Shown: one piece after another, positions 36,740 to 44,249 of the stretch
Layout: every line of letters starts with the position of its first letter
Position numbering within the stretch: position 1 is the first letter of the stretch
From: Lutibacter sp.
GTDB taxonomy: Bacteria; Bacteroidota; Bacteroidia; Flavobacteriales; Flavobacteriaceae
NCBI GenBank assembly: GCA_027449025.1
Contig: DAIDMK010000005.1
Span: 62,001-126,000 of the forward strand
Length of the DNA stretch: 64,000 nt
Direction of reading: 5' to 3'
Position numbers and translations under genes: made by a program
Notes under the pieces: generated by a model
Told to the model about the DNA's origin: nothing
The model's database searches: none
What the model saw: only the letters and a program-made list of their open reading frames with translations

Positions 36740-37150
36740 CTATTTTTTTGCCAACAAATCTCTTATTTGAAGTAATAATTCTTCTTGAGTTGGTCCTTTT
36801 GGCGCTTCAGGGGCAGGCACTTCTTTCTTTTTCGTTTTGTTAATTCCTTTAATCAACATAAACATTACGGCTGCAACGATAATAAAATCGATAAGATTTG
36901 TTAAAAAATCTCCGTAAAGTACGGCAACTTCACCAACTACCTCGCCAGCTTCATTGGCAACACCTTCGTTGATAATCCATTTAAGCCCTTTGAAATCTGA
37001 TTGAAAAATTAATCCAACCAAAGGAGAAACAATTCCGCCAGTAAATGACGATACAATTTTGTTGAAAGCGGCACCCATTACAAAACCTACTGCAATGTCA
37101 ACCAGGTTACCTTTCATTGCAAATTCCTTGAATTCTTTTAACATTCCCAT
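36740..37150 (-). CDS. mscL: Large-conductance mechanosensitive channel
   Basis: A 136-residue two-helix inner-membrane channel that opens under turgor stress. The N-terminal LKEFKEFAMKGNLVDIAVGF and VMGAAFNKIVSSFTGGIVSP (about residues 4-43) match MscL TM1. The second helix is LIDFIIVAAVMFMLIKGINK. The C-terminal amphipathic helix follows a Pro/Ala/Lys linker. The periplasmic loop is of normal length. The gene's 3' end abuts the MITE-like element. Confidence 0.95.
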   Translation of the reverse strand: MGMLKEFKEFAMKGNLVDIAVGFVMGAAFNKIVSSFTGGIVSPLVGLIFQSDFKGLKWIINEGVANEAGEVVGEVAVLYGDFLTNLIDFIIVAAVMFMLIKGINKTKKKEVPAPEAPKGPTQEELLLQIRDLLAKK

Positions 37151-37570
37151 ATTATTAGCTGTTTTAGTTAAAGATTAGTTGAGCTAATATAATAAAAAAT
37201 AATTCGATTTAGGATTTATATTGTTCTATAATTCAAGTATTTATAGAATATGGTGAAAAAGGCAAGGGGGAATTATAAAAATTAACAGGTAAATTTATAT
37301 ATGCAAATCCCAACAAGTTTTTAAAAATTTATTATGATTATTAGTCTGATTTTAAATTTACAGATGAAACGATTGTTATTATTTGTATCTAATTTGCATT
37401 AGGGGTTGCAGCGGAAATCCCGGCTTTGCGAGTTTGTGAAACACATCGTTCAATAGACTGCCATGCGCTGCTCGCCAAGACGGATTGCAGCGAAAAACCC
37501 GACCCCGCCTTTTCGGCGGGGGAATGCCCAAACTATTATTTTTAATGGAATTGTGTTACAATTGTTAAGG
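37151..37570. other. 420-base spacer between mscL and alr
   Basis: No gene is seen. The mscL-proximal 240 bases are AT-rich and featureless. The rest is the structured repeat at 37391-37530. Confidence 0.6.
37391..37530. repeat. Dispersed structured intergenic repeat, copy 2
   Basis: It shares landmarks with the copy at 2524-2614: AATTTGCATTAGGGG, GCAGCGG, then a variable middle, AGCGAAAAACCCGACCCC and GGGGGAATGCCC. The end forms a strong hairpin: CCCCGCC, loop TTTTC, GGCGGGG (37502-37520). The variable middle is longer here than in copy 1. Confidence 0.6.
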
Positions 37571-38674
37571 CTATTTTACCACTCTTTTTACGCGCTGTGA
37601 GATGGCGGTTAGCAATTCGTACGGAATGGTATTTGTTCTTTTTGCCAAATCTTCTAGGTGTATTTGGTCTTTGAAAATGAGGACTTCATCACCTTCCTGG
37701 CAGTTGATTTCAGTGACATTAACCATAACCATATCCATACAAACATTGCCAACAATGGGCGCTTTTTTGTTGTTGATGTAAACATAACCAACGCCATTTC
37801 CGAAATGTCGTGAAATTCCGTCGGTATGACCAATAGGAATGGTGGCGGTTTTAACGGTTTCCGTAGCTTTAAAAGCGCGATTGTAACCCACGGTTTCGCC
37901 CTTTTCAATGGTTTGAATTTGTGAAATAACAGATTTTAGGGTAATTACATTTTTTAGTTTTGCAGTTTCGGCTTGATCGTTTGCGAATCCATACAAGCCA
38001 ATTCCCAAACGCACCATATCAAACTGTGCTTCGGAAGCATAATTAATAATTCCGGAAGTGTTTAACATATGCCGAAAAGGTTTTGTTGGAAGTTGGGGAA
38101 TAAGATGGTTTGAAATTTTTTTAAACGTGTTGATTTGCTGCAAAGTAAACTCGCGTTCATTTAAATCTTCACTTGCTGCAATATGTGAAAAAATGGAAGC
38201 GATAACAACTTCTTTTTGATTTTTAACCAAGGTTAAAATTTCGGGAATGTCTTTTTTTGTGAAACCCAATCGGTTTAAGCCGGTGTTGAATTTTATATGA
38301 ATCGGATAATTTTGAACTTTTAAACTTTTTGCTGATTCAATAACTGCTTTTAGTAAAGAGATTGAATAAATATTAGGCTCTAAGTTCAATTTAATTATTT
38401 CTTCCAAATCGATTTTTTGCGGATGAAGCACCAAAATGGGTGTTTTAATTCCGGCTTCTCTTAAAGGAGCACCTTCATCCAAATATGCCACGGCAAAATA
38501 GGCGACTTTTGGCTCCAGAAACTTCGCAATTTCAACGGAACTGCTGCCGTAACCATATGCCTTAACAACTGCCAATACTTTTGTTTGGGGAAGCAATTTT
38601 AATTTAAACACGTTTAAATTGTGTTCAAGGGCATTTAAATTTATTTCGAGCACAGTTACGTGACTATTTCCCAT
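37571..38674 (-). CDS. alr: Alanine racemase
   Basis: A 367-residue PLP enzyme making D-alanine for peptidoglycan. The PLP lysine lies in [20 protein letters not shown] (about residues 32-51). The second catalytic Tyr lies in [12 protein letters not shown] (about 261-272), and [14 protein letters not shown] is the conserved C-terminal domain motif. It starts 11 bases inside the tdk gene, so the two are translationally coupled. Product is cytoplasmic and single-domain; it is not fused to MurF as in some Bacteroidota. Confidence 0.95.
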   Translation of the reverse strand: MGNSHVTVLEINLNALEHNLNVFKLKLLPQTKVLAVVKAYGYGSSSVEIAKFLEPKVAYFAVAYLDEGAPLREAGIKTPILVLHPQKIDLEEIIKLNLEPNIYSISLLKAVIESAKSLKVQNYPIHIKFNTGLNRLGFTKKDIPEILTLVKNQKEVVIASIFSHIAASEDLNEREFTLQQINTFKKISNHLIPQLPTKPFRHMLNTSGIINYASEAQFDMVRLGIGLYGFANDQAETAKLKNVITLKSVISQIQTIEKGETVGYNRAFKATETVKTATIPIGHTDGISRHFGNGVGYVYINNKKAPIVGNVCMDMVMVNVTEINCQEGDEVLIFKDQIHLEDLAKRTNTIPYELLTAISQRVKRVVK

Positions 38675-39278
38675 TTTTATCTTCGGATTTTTTGAGTTTT
38701 TCTTCCATCATAGCTTTATAGTAGGCAGAACGGCTTAGAGGCTCGTATTCCTGGGTTTCGCCTAGTAAGACAAGTTCTTCGCTGGCGGCAGTTCTATGAC
38801 TGTAATGTGCTAAATTTCCTGTTCTTGTGCAAACTGCATGAACTTTGGTCACATATTCTGCAGTTGCCATAAGAGCTGGCATTGGACCAAACGGATTTCC
38901 TTTAAAATCCATATCCAAACCAGCCACAATAACACGTACGCCTCTATTTGCCAAATCGTTGCAAACTGCCACAATTTCATCATCAAAAAACTGGGCTTCA
39001 TCAATCCCAACAACATCAACATCACTTGCTAAAAGTCTTATATTTCCTGATGAAGGAACCGGTGTAGACCTTATTTCATTGGCATCATGCGATACTACTT
39101 TTTCCACATCATATCGCACATCTATGGTGGGTTTAAAAATCTCCACTTTTTGTTTTGCAAATTGGGCTCTTTTGAGTCTGCGAATTAGTTCTTCCGTTTT
39201 TCCGGAAAACATAGAGCCGCAAATTACTTCGATCCAGCCAAATTGTTCGTTATGATTTACTGTATTTTCAAGAAACAT
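38664..39278 (-). CDS. tdk: Thymidine kinase (type II), zinc cysteines lost
   Basis: A 204-residue salvage enzyme. P-loop [19 protein letters not shown] is at about residues 20-38; DEAQFFDDE (about 92-100) holds the catalytic Glu region. In E. coli the structural zinc is held by four cysteines (two CxxC-like pairs). Here the first site reads [17 protein letters not shown] with one Cys, and the second reads [11 protein letters not shown] with none, so the zinc site is absent. I recall this as typical of Bacteroidota. The substrate lasso region is otherwise intact. Overlaps alr by 11 bases. Confidence 0.94.
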   Translation of the reverse strand: MFLENTVNHNEQFGWIEVICGSMFSGKTEELIRRLKRAQFAKQKVEIFKPTIDVRYDVEKVVSHDANEIRSTPVPSSGNIRLLASDVDVVGIDEAQFFDDEIVAVCNDLANRGVRVIVAGLDMDFKGNPFGPMPALMATAEYVTKVHAVCTRTGNLAHYSHRTAASEELVLLGETQEYEPLSRSAYYKAMMEEKLKKSEDKNGK

Positions 39279-39439
39279 TTTGTAATTTCACGCTTGAAAG
39301 GTTATTGTATTTTTTTTTAAAATAAATGCAATGAAAATATTGTTATATTTTTTACATTCGTTTATGTAAAATCATTTCATATTTTATGATACAAATTTAT
39401 TAAAAATTAAAAAGCAACGCTCATTTAACACGTCAACTT

Positions 39440-40213
39440 ATGCACAAAAAATTAGAAGCCGAATTGGTAAGTCTGGCAAACAGTATTTTACAAATGAAAA
39501 ATATGGATAATGTAAGCTCATTGCATAAAAAAGCACGTGATATTTATGAAAAACTCACCGTATTGCGATTTGTGGAAGATTATGTTGATAAAATACCAGC
39601 CTTTTCTGATATGGAAGAAGAAACTGAAAGCACAATGCAACAGCAAGGGTTTGAAGCCGTGGAATTTGAAAGTAAAATGATTGTTGACGAGGTTAAATTT
39701 GATAGTAAAATGGCCGTTGAAAGCAGCATAGAAGATGAAGAAAAGGAAGCACTTTTGGAGTCTAAAATGGAAGAATTATTCAATGCGGGAGATACCATTG
39801 TGGAAGAGACGACTAAAGAAAGTTATTCGCTTCAAATTTCTTTGGAGGACGAGTTTAAAGATGCCATTTCAGCTGATATTGCAACCAACTTGTTTGAAAG
39901 AGCCACCAAAGAAAATCCGGTAATTGAGGAAAAATCAGCAGAAAAACAGGAAAACAAACGGCGTTCACTAAACGATGCTTTGTTTAAAAATAACATTCAG
40001 GTTGGTCTAAATGATCGTATTGCTTTTGTAAACCAACTATTTGATGGAAGTCAGCAGGATTTTAACAGGGTTGTGTCTCAGTTAAATTCCTTTAAAACAG
40101 AAGAGGAAGCAAAAAATTTCATCGAGGAATTTGTAAAACCAGATTACGACTGGAGTGCGAAAGAAGAATTTGAACAACGATTAATGGAATTAATTGAGCG
40201 TAAATTTTTGTAA
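39440..40213 (+). CDS. Unknown acidic protein with conserved C-terminal segment
   Basis: A 257-residue cytoplasmic protein I cannot assign. The N-terminal 60 residues are helical (LEAELVSLANSILQMKNMDN). The middle, about 65-170, is very acidic and looks disordered. The C-terminal 70 residues, starting at LNDRIAFVNQLFDGSQQDFN and ending in EEFEQRLMELIERKFL, resemble a segment conserved in Bacteroidota hypothetical proteins as I remember it. No membrane or export signal. It is preceded by tdk on the opposite strand. Confidence 0.75.
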   Translation: MHKKLEAELVSLANSILQMKNMDNVSSLHKKARDIYEKLTVLRFVEDYVDKIPAFSDMEEETESTMQQQGFEAVEFESKMIVDEVKFDSKMAVESSIEDEEKEALLESKMEELFNAGDTIVEETTKESYSLQISLEDEFKDAISADIATNLFERATKENPVIEEKSAEKQENKRRSLNDALFKNNIQVGLNDRIAFVNQLFDGSQQDFNRVVSQLNSFKTEEEAKNFIEEFVKPDYDWSAKEEFEQRLMELIERKFL

Positions 40214-40218
40214 TTTTC

Positions 40219-40325
40219 GTCATTGTGAAAATTTTTTCGAGTTGAAGCAATCTCTTTGACGTGCACACAATTAATTTAATTAACATTGTGACAATAATAA
40301 GAGGCAGATTGCTTCATTTCACTGC
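40219..40325. repeat. GAAGCAATCT/AGATTGCTTC inverted-repeat element
   Basis: Perfect 10-base arms at 40244-40253 and 40306-40315, preceded by CGTCATTGTG. It resembles the widespread element containing CGTCATTGCGAG and GAAGCAATCT, much decayed. Its right arm lies just before the -7 element at 40328-40335. Confidence 0.55.
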
Positions 40326-40327
40326 CT

Positions 40328-40335
40328 TACATTTG
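40328..40335 (+). promoter_or_regulatory. Probable -7 element for the 40390 gene
   Basis: TACATTTG matches TAnnTTTG about 55 bases before the ATG; an ATTG 16 bases upstream (40308-40311) lies inside the repeat arm. Confidence 0.4.
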
Positions 40336-40389
40336 CAAAGATGTTTTGTTATTGGATATCACAACAATCTGTTCATATAATCGTACGCT

Positions 40390-41025
40390 ATGAATTATCT
40401 TTTGCTGGAAGAAGAACTTAAAAAAAGAACAGAACTCAACTACTTTTGGGGTAGAAAGCAGGACGATGAATTTGACAAACAGACAAATTTTATTTACAAA
40501 ATCAACTCATTTGAGCTTCTTTTGGCAACCATTAAATATGCCTTTAAAGACAATACCCAATATGATGATTTAAAGAATTACGCTTTAAACAGGTGGTTTA
40601 ATTTTTGGTCGGCAAAAGGTGTTGAAAGCATTTTTTGCGAACACAAAAATGTAAAACCCCATTTAGATTCCTTCAACAAATTCACCGATTTTTATATCCA
40701 AAACATTCCGTTTGATCATAAAACCACCATTTTTCCAAAAAGGTTTGGAAAATCGGTTCCCTATGGAATTTTGCATAAGAGTGAATTAATTGCATGGTTG
40801 TATAAAAACCAAAGTCAGCAACAAAGAAAACATCACAAAAACAGACTTTTTATTGTTTTGGTAAATTATCAAGAAGAAGATGGACATTGGAAATTAAAAG
40901 CAGAAATTGGCTGGCTTAAGGAAATAGTTTCAGCTTATTTGCTTAATTTTGACCAGTCAAAGCTTCACAGCTTTACTTTTGAAAACAACATTGTTTATGC
41001 CGATATTATTTGGGCAATTAAATAA
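40390..41025 (+). CDS. Unknown protein upstream of a DNA methyltransferase
   Basis: A 211-residue soluble protein, family not recognised. It is rich in aromatic and basic residues: ELNYFWGRKQDDEFDKQTNF near the start, then a central AWLYKNQSQQQRKHHKNRLF (about residues 136-155) and IVLVNYQEEDGHWKLKAEIG. No cysteine pairs, signal peptide or membrane segment. It is followed 61 bases later, across a palindromic repeat, by a D12-class DNA adenine methyltransferase. A restriction endonuclease partner is possible by position, and conserved acidic and lysine residues exist, but no PD-(D/E)xK motif can be defined with confidence. Confidence 0.7.
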   Translation: MNYLLLEEELKKRTELNYFWGRKQDDEFDKQTNFIYKINSFELLLATIKYAFKDNTQYDDLKNYALNRWFNFWSAKGVESIFCEHKNVKPHLDSFNKFTDFYIQNIPFDHKTTIFPKRFGKSVPYGILHKSELIAWLYKNQSQQQRKHHKNRLFIVLVNYQEEDGHWKLKAEIGWLKEIVSAYLLNFDQSKLHSFTFENNIVYADIIWAIK

Positions 41026-41032
41026 AAAAGTA

Positions 41033-41057
41033 GGGACGGGTCGCGACCTGTCCGTTC
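41033..41057. repeat. GGTCGCGACC palindromic repeat, copy 1
   Basis: GGACGGGTCGCGACCTGTCC with one mismatch in the arms, followed by GTTC and an A run. The same unit is a perfect palindrome at 50437-50464. It separates the unknown gene from the methyltransferase gene. Confidence 0.7.
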
Positions 41058-41086
41058 AAAAAAATCGTACATCGTAAATCAAAACC

Positions 41087-42088
41087 GTGAATTATATAGG
41101 TTCTAAACACAAGCTTTCTTCTTTTTTAAAAGATGCCATCATCAACACAGTTGGGAGCGATTTGTCGAACTTGGTATTTTGTGATTTATTTGCCGGAACC
41201 GGCAGTGTTGGACGAACTTTTAAGCCTATTGTAAAGCAAGTTATTGCCAATGATGTTGAATTTTACAGTTATGTGCTCAATCGGAATTATATAGGAAATC
41301 ATCAATCGTTGAGGTTTGAAGAGCACCTCAGTTTTTTAAATAATTTAAAGGAATTGGAAGGATTTGTGTTCCACCATTACAGTGAGAATGGCGCTGAGGG
41401 ACGACTGTATTTTTCTTCAGAAAACGGAAAAAAAATTGATGCCATTCGGCAGCAAATTGAAAGCTGGAAAAATACTGATGAAATCACAGAAGACGCCTAT
41501 TTTTTTTTACTGGCAACCTTAATTGAAAGTGCTGACAAAGTGGCTAATACGGCATCGGTTTATGGCGCTTATTTAAAAAAAATCAAAAAATCAGCTCAAA
41601 AAGAAATGATTTTAAAACCTGCGCTATTTTCGCTAAATAGTAACAAACATCAGGTTTTTAATACCGATAGCAACGAATTGATTAAAGAAATAAAAGGGGA
41701 TATCTTATATTTGGATCCGCCTTATAATGAGCGGCAATATGGGTCAAATTATCATTTGTTAAATACCATTGCAAAATATGATTCATTTGAACCACAAGGA
41801 AAAACGGGTTTACGAACCTATTACCGTTCTTCGTATTGCAAAAAAAACGAAGTCAAAAATTCTTTTGAGGAATTGATAAAAAACGCTAACTTTAAATACA
41901 TATTTTTAAGTTACAACAATGAGGGTTTAATGACGGAAGACGAAGTGAAAAACGTGATGTCAACCTACGGAAAATACAGTTTGAAAACAACCAATTATCA
42001 GCGATTTAAAGCTGATAAAACAGAAAATAGAAACCATAAAGCAACTTCAACAGTTGAATATTTACACATTTTAGAAAAACAATTATGA
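41087..42088 (+). CDS. D12-class DNA adenine N6-methyltransferase, GTG start
   Basis: A 333-residue SAM-dependent DNA methyltransferase of the Dam/D12 class. NYIGSKHKLSSFL opens the protein, DLFAGTGSVGRTF (about residues 33-45) is the SAM motif, and LYLDPPYNERQYGSNYH (about 207-223) contains the catalytic DPPY. NTASVYGAYLKKIKKSAQKE lies between. Start: GTG at 41087 is the only initiator after an in-frame TAA at 41075-41077. The recognition site cannot be read from sequence. It overlaps DUF4254 by 4 bases (ATGA). No recognised restriction gene accompanies it; the 211-residue neighbour is the only candidate. Confidence 0.9.
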   Translation: MNYIGSKHKLSSFLKDAIINTVGSDLSNLVFCDLFAGTGSVGRTFKPIVKQVIANDVEFYSYVLNRNYIGNHQSLRFEEHLSFLNNLKELEGFVFHHYSENGAEGRLYFSSENGKKIDAIRQQIESWKNTDEITEDAYFFLLATLIESADKVANTASVYGAYLKKIKKSAQKEMILKPALFSLNSNKHQVFNTDSNELIKEIKGDILYLDPPYNERQYGSNYHLLNTIAKYDSFEPQGKTGLRTYYRSSYCKKNEVKNSFEELIKNANFKYIFLSYNNEGLMTEDEVKNVMSTYGKYSLKTTNYQRFKADKTENRNHKATSTVEYLHILEKQL

Positions 42089-42684
42089 GCGCAGCCCAAT
42101 ACAACCAGCTTTTTGATGAAGTAATTAAAAAATACCATATTATTGATGAGGTTGATCAGCCATTTGAAAATCCGTTTGATCCTACTACTTTTGAGCATTT
42201 ATTGTACAGAAAAAACTGGATTGATACCGTACAATGGCATTATGAAGACATTATCCGTTTGCCCAATATTGATCCGATAGAGGCTTTGGCATTAAAGAGA
42301 AAAATTGATGCTTCCAATCAGGACAGAACCGATATGGTTGAATATATCGACAGTTATTTTTTGAATAAATTCAAAAATGTAACTGTAAAAGTAGGTGCTA
42401 AAATTAACTCCGAAACACCTGCTTGGGCTATTGACCGACTTTCTATTTTAGCTTTAAAAATTTATCATATGCGAGAAGAAGCCACACGTGAAACGGCTTC
42501 TGTAGAACATAGAGGGAAATGTCAGGAAAAACTAAATGTTTTGTTGGAACAAAGAGTGGATTTATCCACCGCAATTGACGATTTATTAAACGATTTTGCC
42601 ACAGGCGAAAAATACGTAAAAGTATATAAACAGATGAAAATGTATAATGATGCGGATACAAATCCTATGTTATATAAAAAATAA
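42085..42684 (+). CDS. DUF4254 domain-containing protein
   Basis: A 199-residue helical protein. NPFDPTTFEHLLYRKNWIDT (about residues 28-47), WHYEDIIRLPNIDPIEALAL and KRKIDASNQDRTDMVEYIDS are the family landmarks. Function unknown. In flavobacteria, as I recall, DUF4254 genes are normally next to glycosyltransferase family 9 genes; here it is translationally coupled by an ATGA overlap to a DNA methyltransferase, 11 kb from the GT9 gene. Cytoplasmic by sequence. Confidence 0.82.
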   Translation: MSAAQYNQLFDEVIKKYHIIDEVDQPFENPFDPTTFEHLLYRKNWIDTVQWHYEDIIRLPNIDPIEALALKRKIDASNQDRTDMVEYIDSYFLNKFKNVTVKVGAKINSETPAWAIDRLSILALKIYHMREEATRETASVEHRGKCQEKLNVLLEQRVDLSTAIDDLLNDFATGEKYVKVYKQMKMYNDADTNPMLYKK

Positions 42685-43732
42685 TAGGCTTGTTAAAAAG
42701 CACTTGATCGGAATTAAAACAGCCTTGTTTATTTTATTGCTTGTTGTTTTAAGTAGCTGTAAAAGTGGTATGGTGCCTGTTTTTTCTTCCCAGCAACAAC
42801 CTGCATCACCAAATTATGACAATGTGATATCTTGGGCTGTTTTACCAGATTCATATCCAGAAAATTTAAAACATTGGCAAACAAATTCAGAGGTTTTAGA
42901 AGCAGATGTCTTCTATATTTATCCGACCTTAAATAATGAAAAAAAAGATTTAAGGTGGAACGTTCCTGTAACGGATTCCATCCAAAATAGTGAGGTGATT
43001 AATAAAGCAGTTTATTTTCAGGCATCTGCATTTTTAAATGCCGGGAAATTGTATGTTCCTTATTACAGGCAGGCACATTTAAGATCTTATTCTCATTTTG
43101 AAAAAGGAGGAAAAGAAGCTTTAAATTTGGCTTATGGCGATGTTAAAGAAGCTTTTAAAACCTATTTGGAAAAGTACAATCATGGAAGACCAATAATTAT
43201 TGCTTCCCATAGTCAGGGAACCACTCATGCCATTCGGCTTTTGAAAGAGTTTTTTGATGGGAAACCTTTACAAAACCAACTGGTAGCCGCTTATATTCCG
43301 GGAATTGGCATCAAGAAAAACACCTTTGAAACCATTCAAATTATGACAAATCCGACACAAACCAATGGATTTGTAACTTGGAATACCTTTAAAAAGAATT
43401 ATTATCCAAAAATGTATAACCAATGGTTTAAAGGTGCGGAAGTTTCCAACCCCATTGATTGGGATAATAGCAATGAATCTGAGCGTGCAGAACATAAAGG
43501 ATTTTTATTTACCAACGATAAATTATATACTCAAGCATTACAAGTGTATGTAAAAAATGGGTTATTGTGGATTAGCTTGCCTCATTTTCCATATAGGTTA
43601 TTGGTTTTTGGAAAAAAGAGCTATCACGAAGGCGACATCAATTTATTTTGGGAAGATATTAGGGAAAATGCTTCTTTACGTGTAGAATCGTACTTAAAAA
43701 CTCACAGTATATTGACTGAAAATAAGAATTGA
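42647..43732 (+). CDS. DUF3089 alpha/beta-hydrolase-like lipoprotein
   Basis: A 361-residue exported protein. The hydrophobic stretch IGIKTALFILLLVVLSSC ends in a lipobox Cys. The body matches DUF3089, a lipase/esterase-like fold: ADVFYIYPTLN, YVPYYRQAHLRSYSHF and IIASHSQGTTHAIRLL, where SHSQG is the likely nucleophile elbow. Start is uncertain: ATG at 42647 (or 42650) lies inside the DUF4254 gene, whereas TTG at 42704 would begin directly before the signal peptide and avoid the overlap. Possibly co-transcribed with the methyltransferase and DUF4254. Confidence 0.83.
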   Translation: MMRIQILCYIKNNRLVKKHLIGIKTALFILLLVVLSSCKSGMVPVFSSQQQPASPNYDNVISWAVLPDSYPENLKHWQTNSEVLEADVFYIYPTLNNEKKDLRWNVPVTDSIQNSEVINKAVYFQASAFLNAGKLYVPYYRQAHLRSYSHFEKGGKEALNLAYGDVKEAFKTYLEKYNHGRPIIIASHSQGTTHAIRLLKEFFDGKPLQNQLVAAYIPGIGIKKNTFETIQIMTNPTQTNGFVTWNTFKKNYYPKMYNQWFKGAEVSNPIDWDNSNESERAEHKGFLFTNDKLYTQALQVYVKNGLLWISLPHFPYRLLVFGKKSYHEGDINLFWEDIRENASLRVESYLKTHSILTENKN

Positions 43733-44249
43733 ATTTTTTGATGGACATTTTTTTAATGGAGCTATATTTAAAAAAGCAATTTAAATGAATCCATTTAAGA
43801 TGTTAATAATAATGTTACAAAAAGGTATTTAATCGTTATTGATTGAATATCTTTTCTTAATAAATGTCAAAAATATATTTCATTGAAAATCAGCAAAATA
43901 AGAAATTTTAAATTGAAATAAAAGACTGATATCCATTATGTTAGATAATTGTTGCTTTATAACTTTTATAATGAAGAACACAAATTTTGAATATAAGGAT
44001 TCAGCTTTATGCAAAATGAAGACAATCAATTACAATAGACTGGCCTATGAATTTGACACAAAAGCAGGTAAAAACACTTCTTACAGGCGATTCCAATGAT
44101 TTATGAAGGAATTTGATTTTCCTATGACAATAGTTTTTTTGTTGATATTCAGCTTGTTGCTTTTTAAAGATGATTTGACACTGGTGTTAGAGAGAACCAA
44201 TTGGAAATATCATTTTTAAAAAAATATTTTCTAAAAAACAACTCCTACT
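43733..44249. other. 517-base spacer with two possible very short ORFs
   Basis: No recognisable gene. Two adjacent plus-strand ORFs are present: 43971-44099 (42 residues, polar and basic) and 44103-44219 (38 residues, with the hydrophobic segment MTIVFLLIFSLLLF). Neither has a clear promoter. They could be chance, a small two-peptide unit, or the decayed remains of one gene. Confidence 0.4.

Noticed and set aside
39580-39798. Serine-rich minus-strand ORF inside the acidic 257-residue protein gene
   Set aside because: It is the antisense shadow of an acidic, Glu-rich coding region and has no start context or homologous features.
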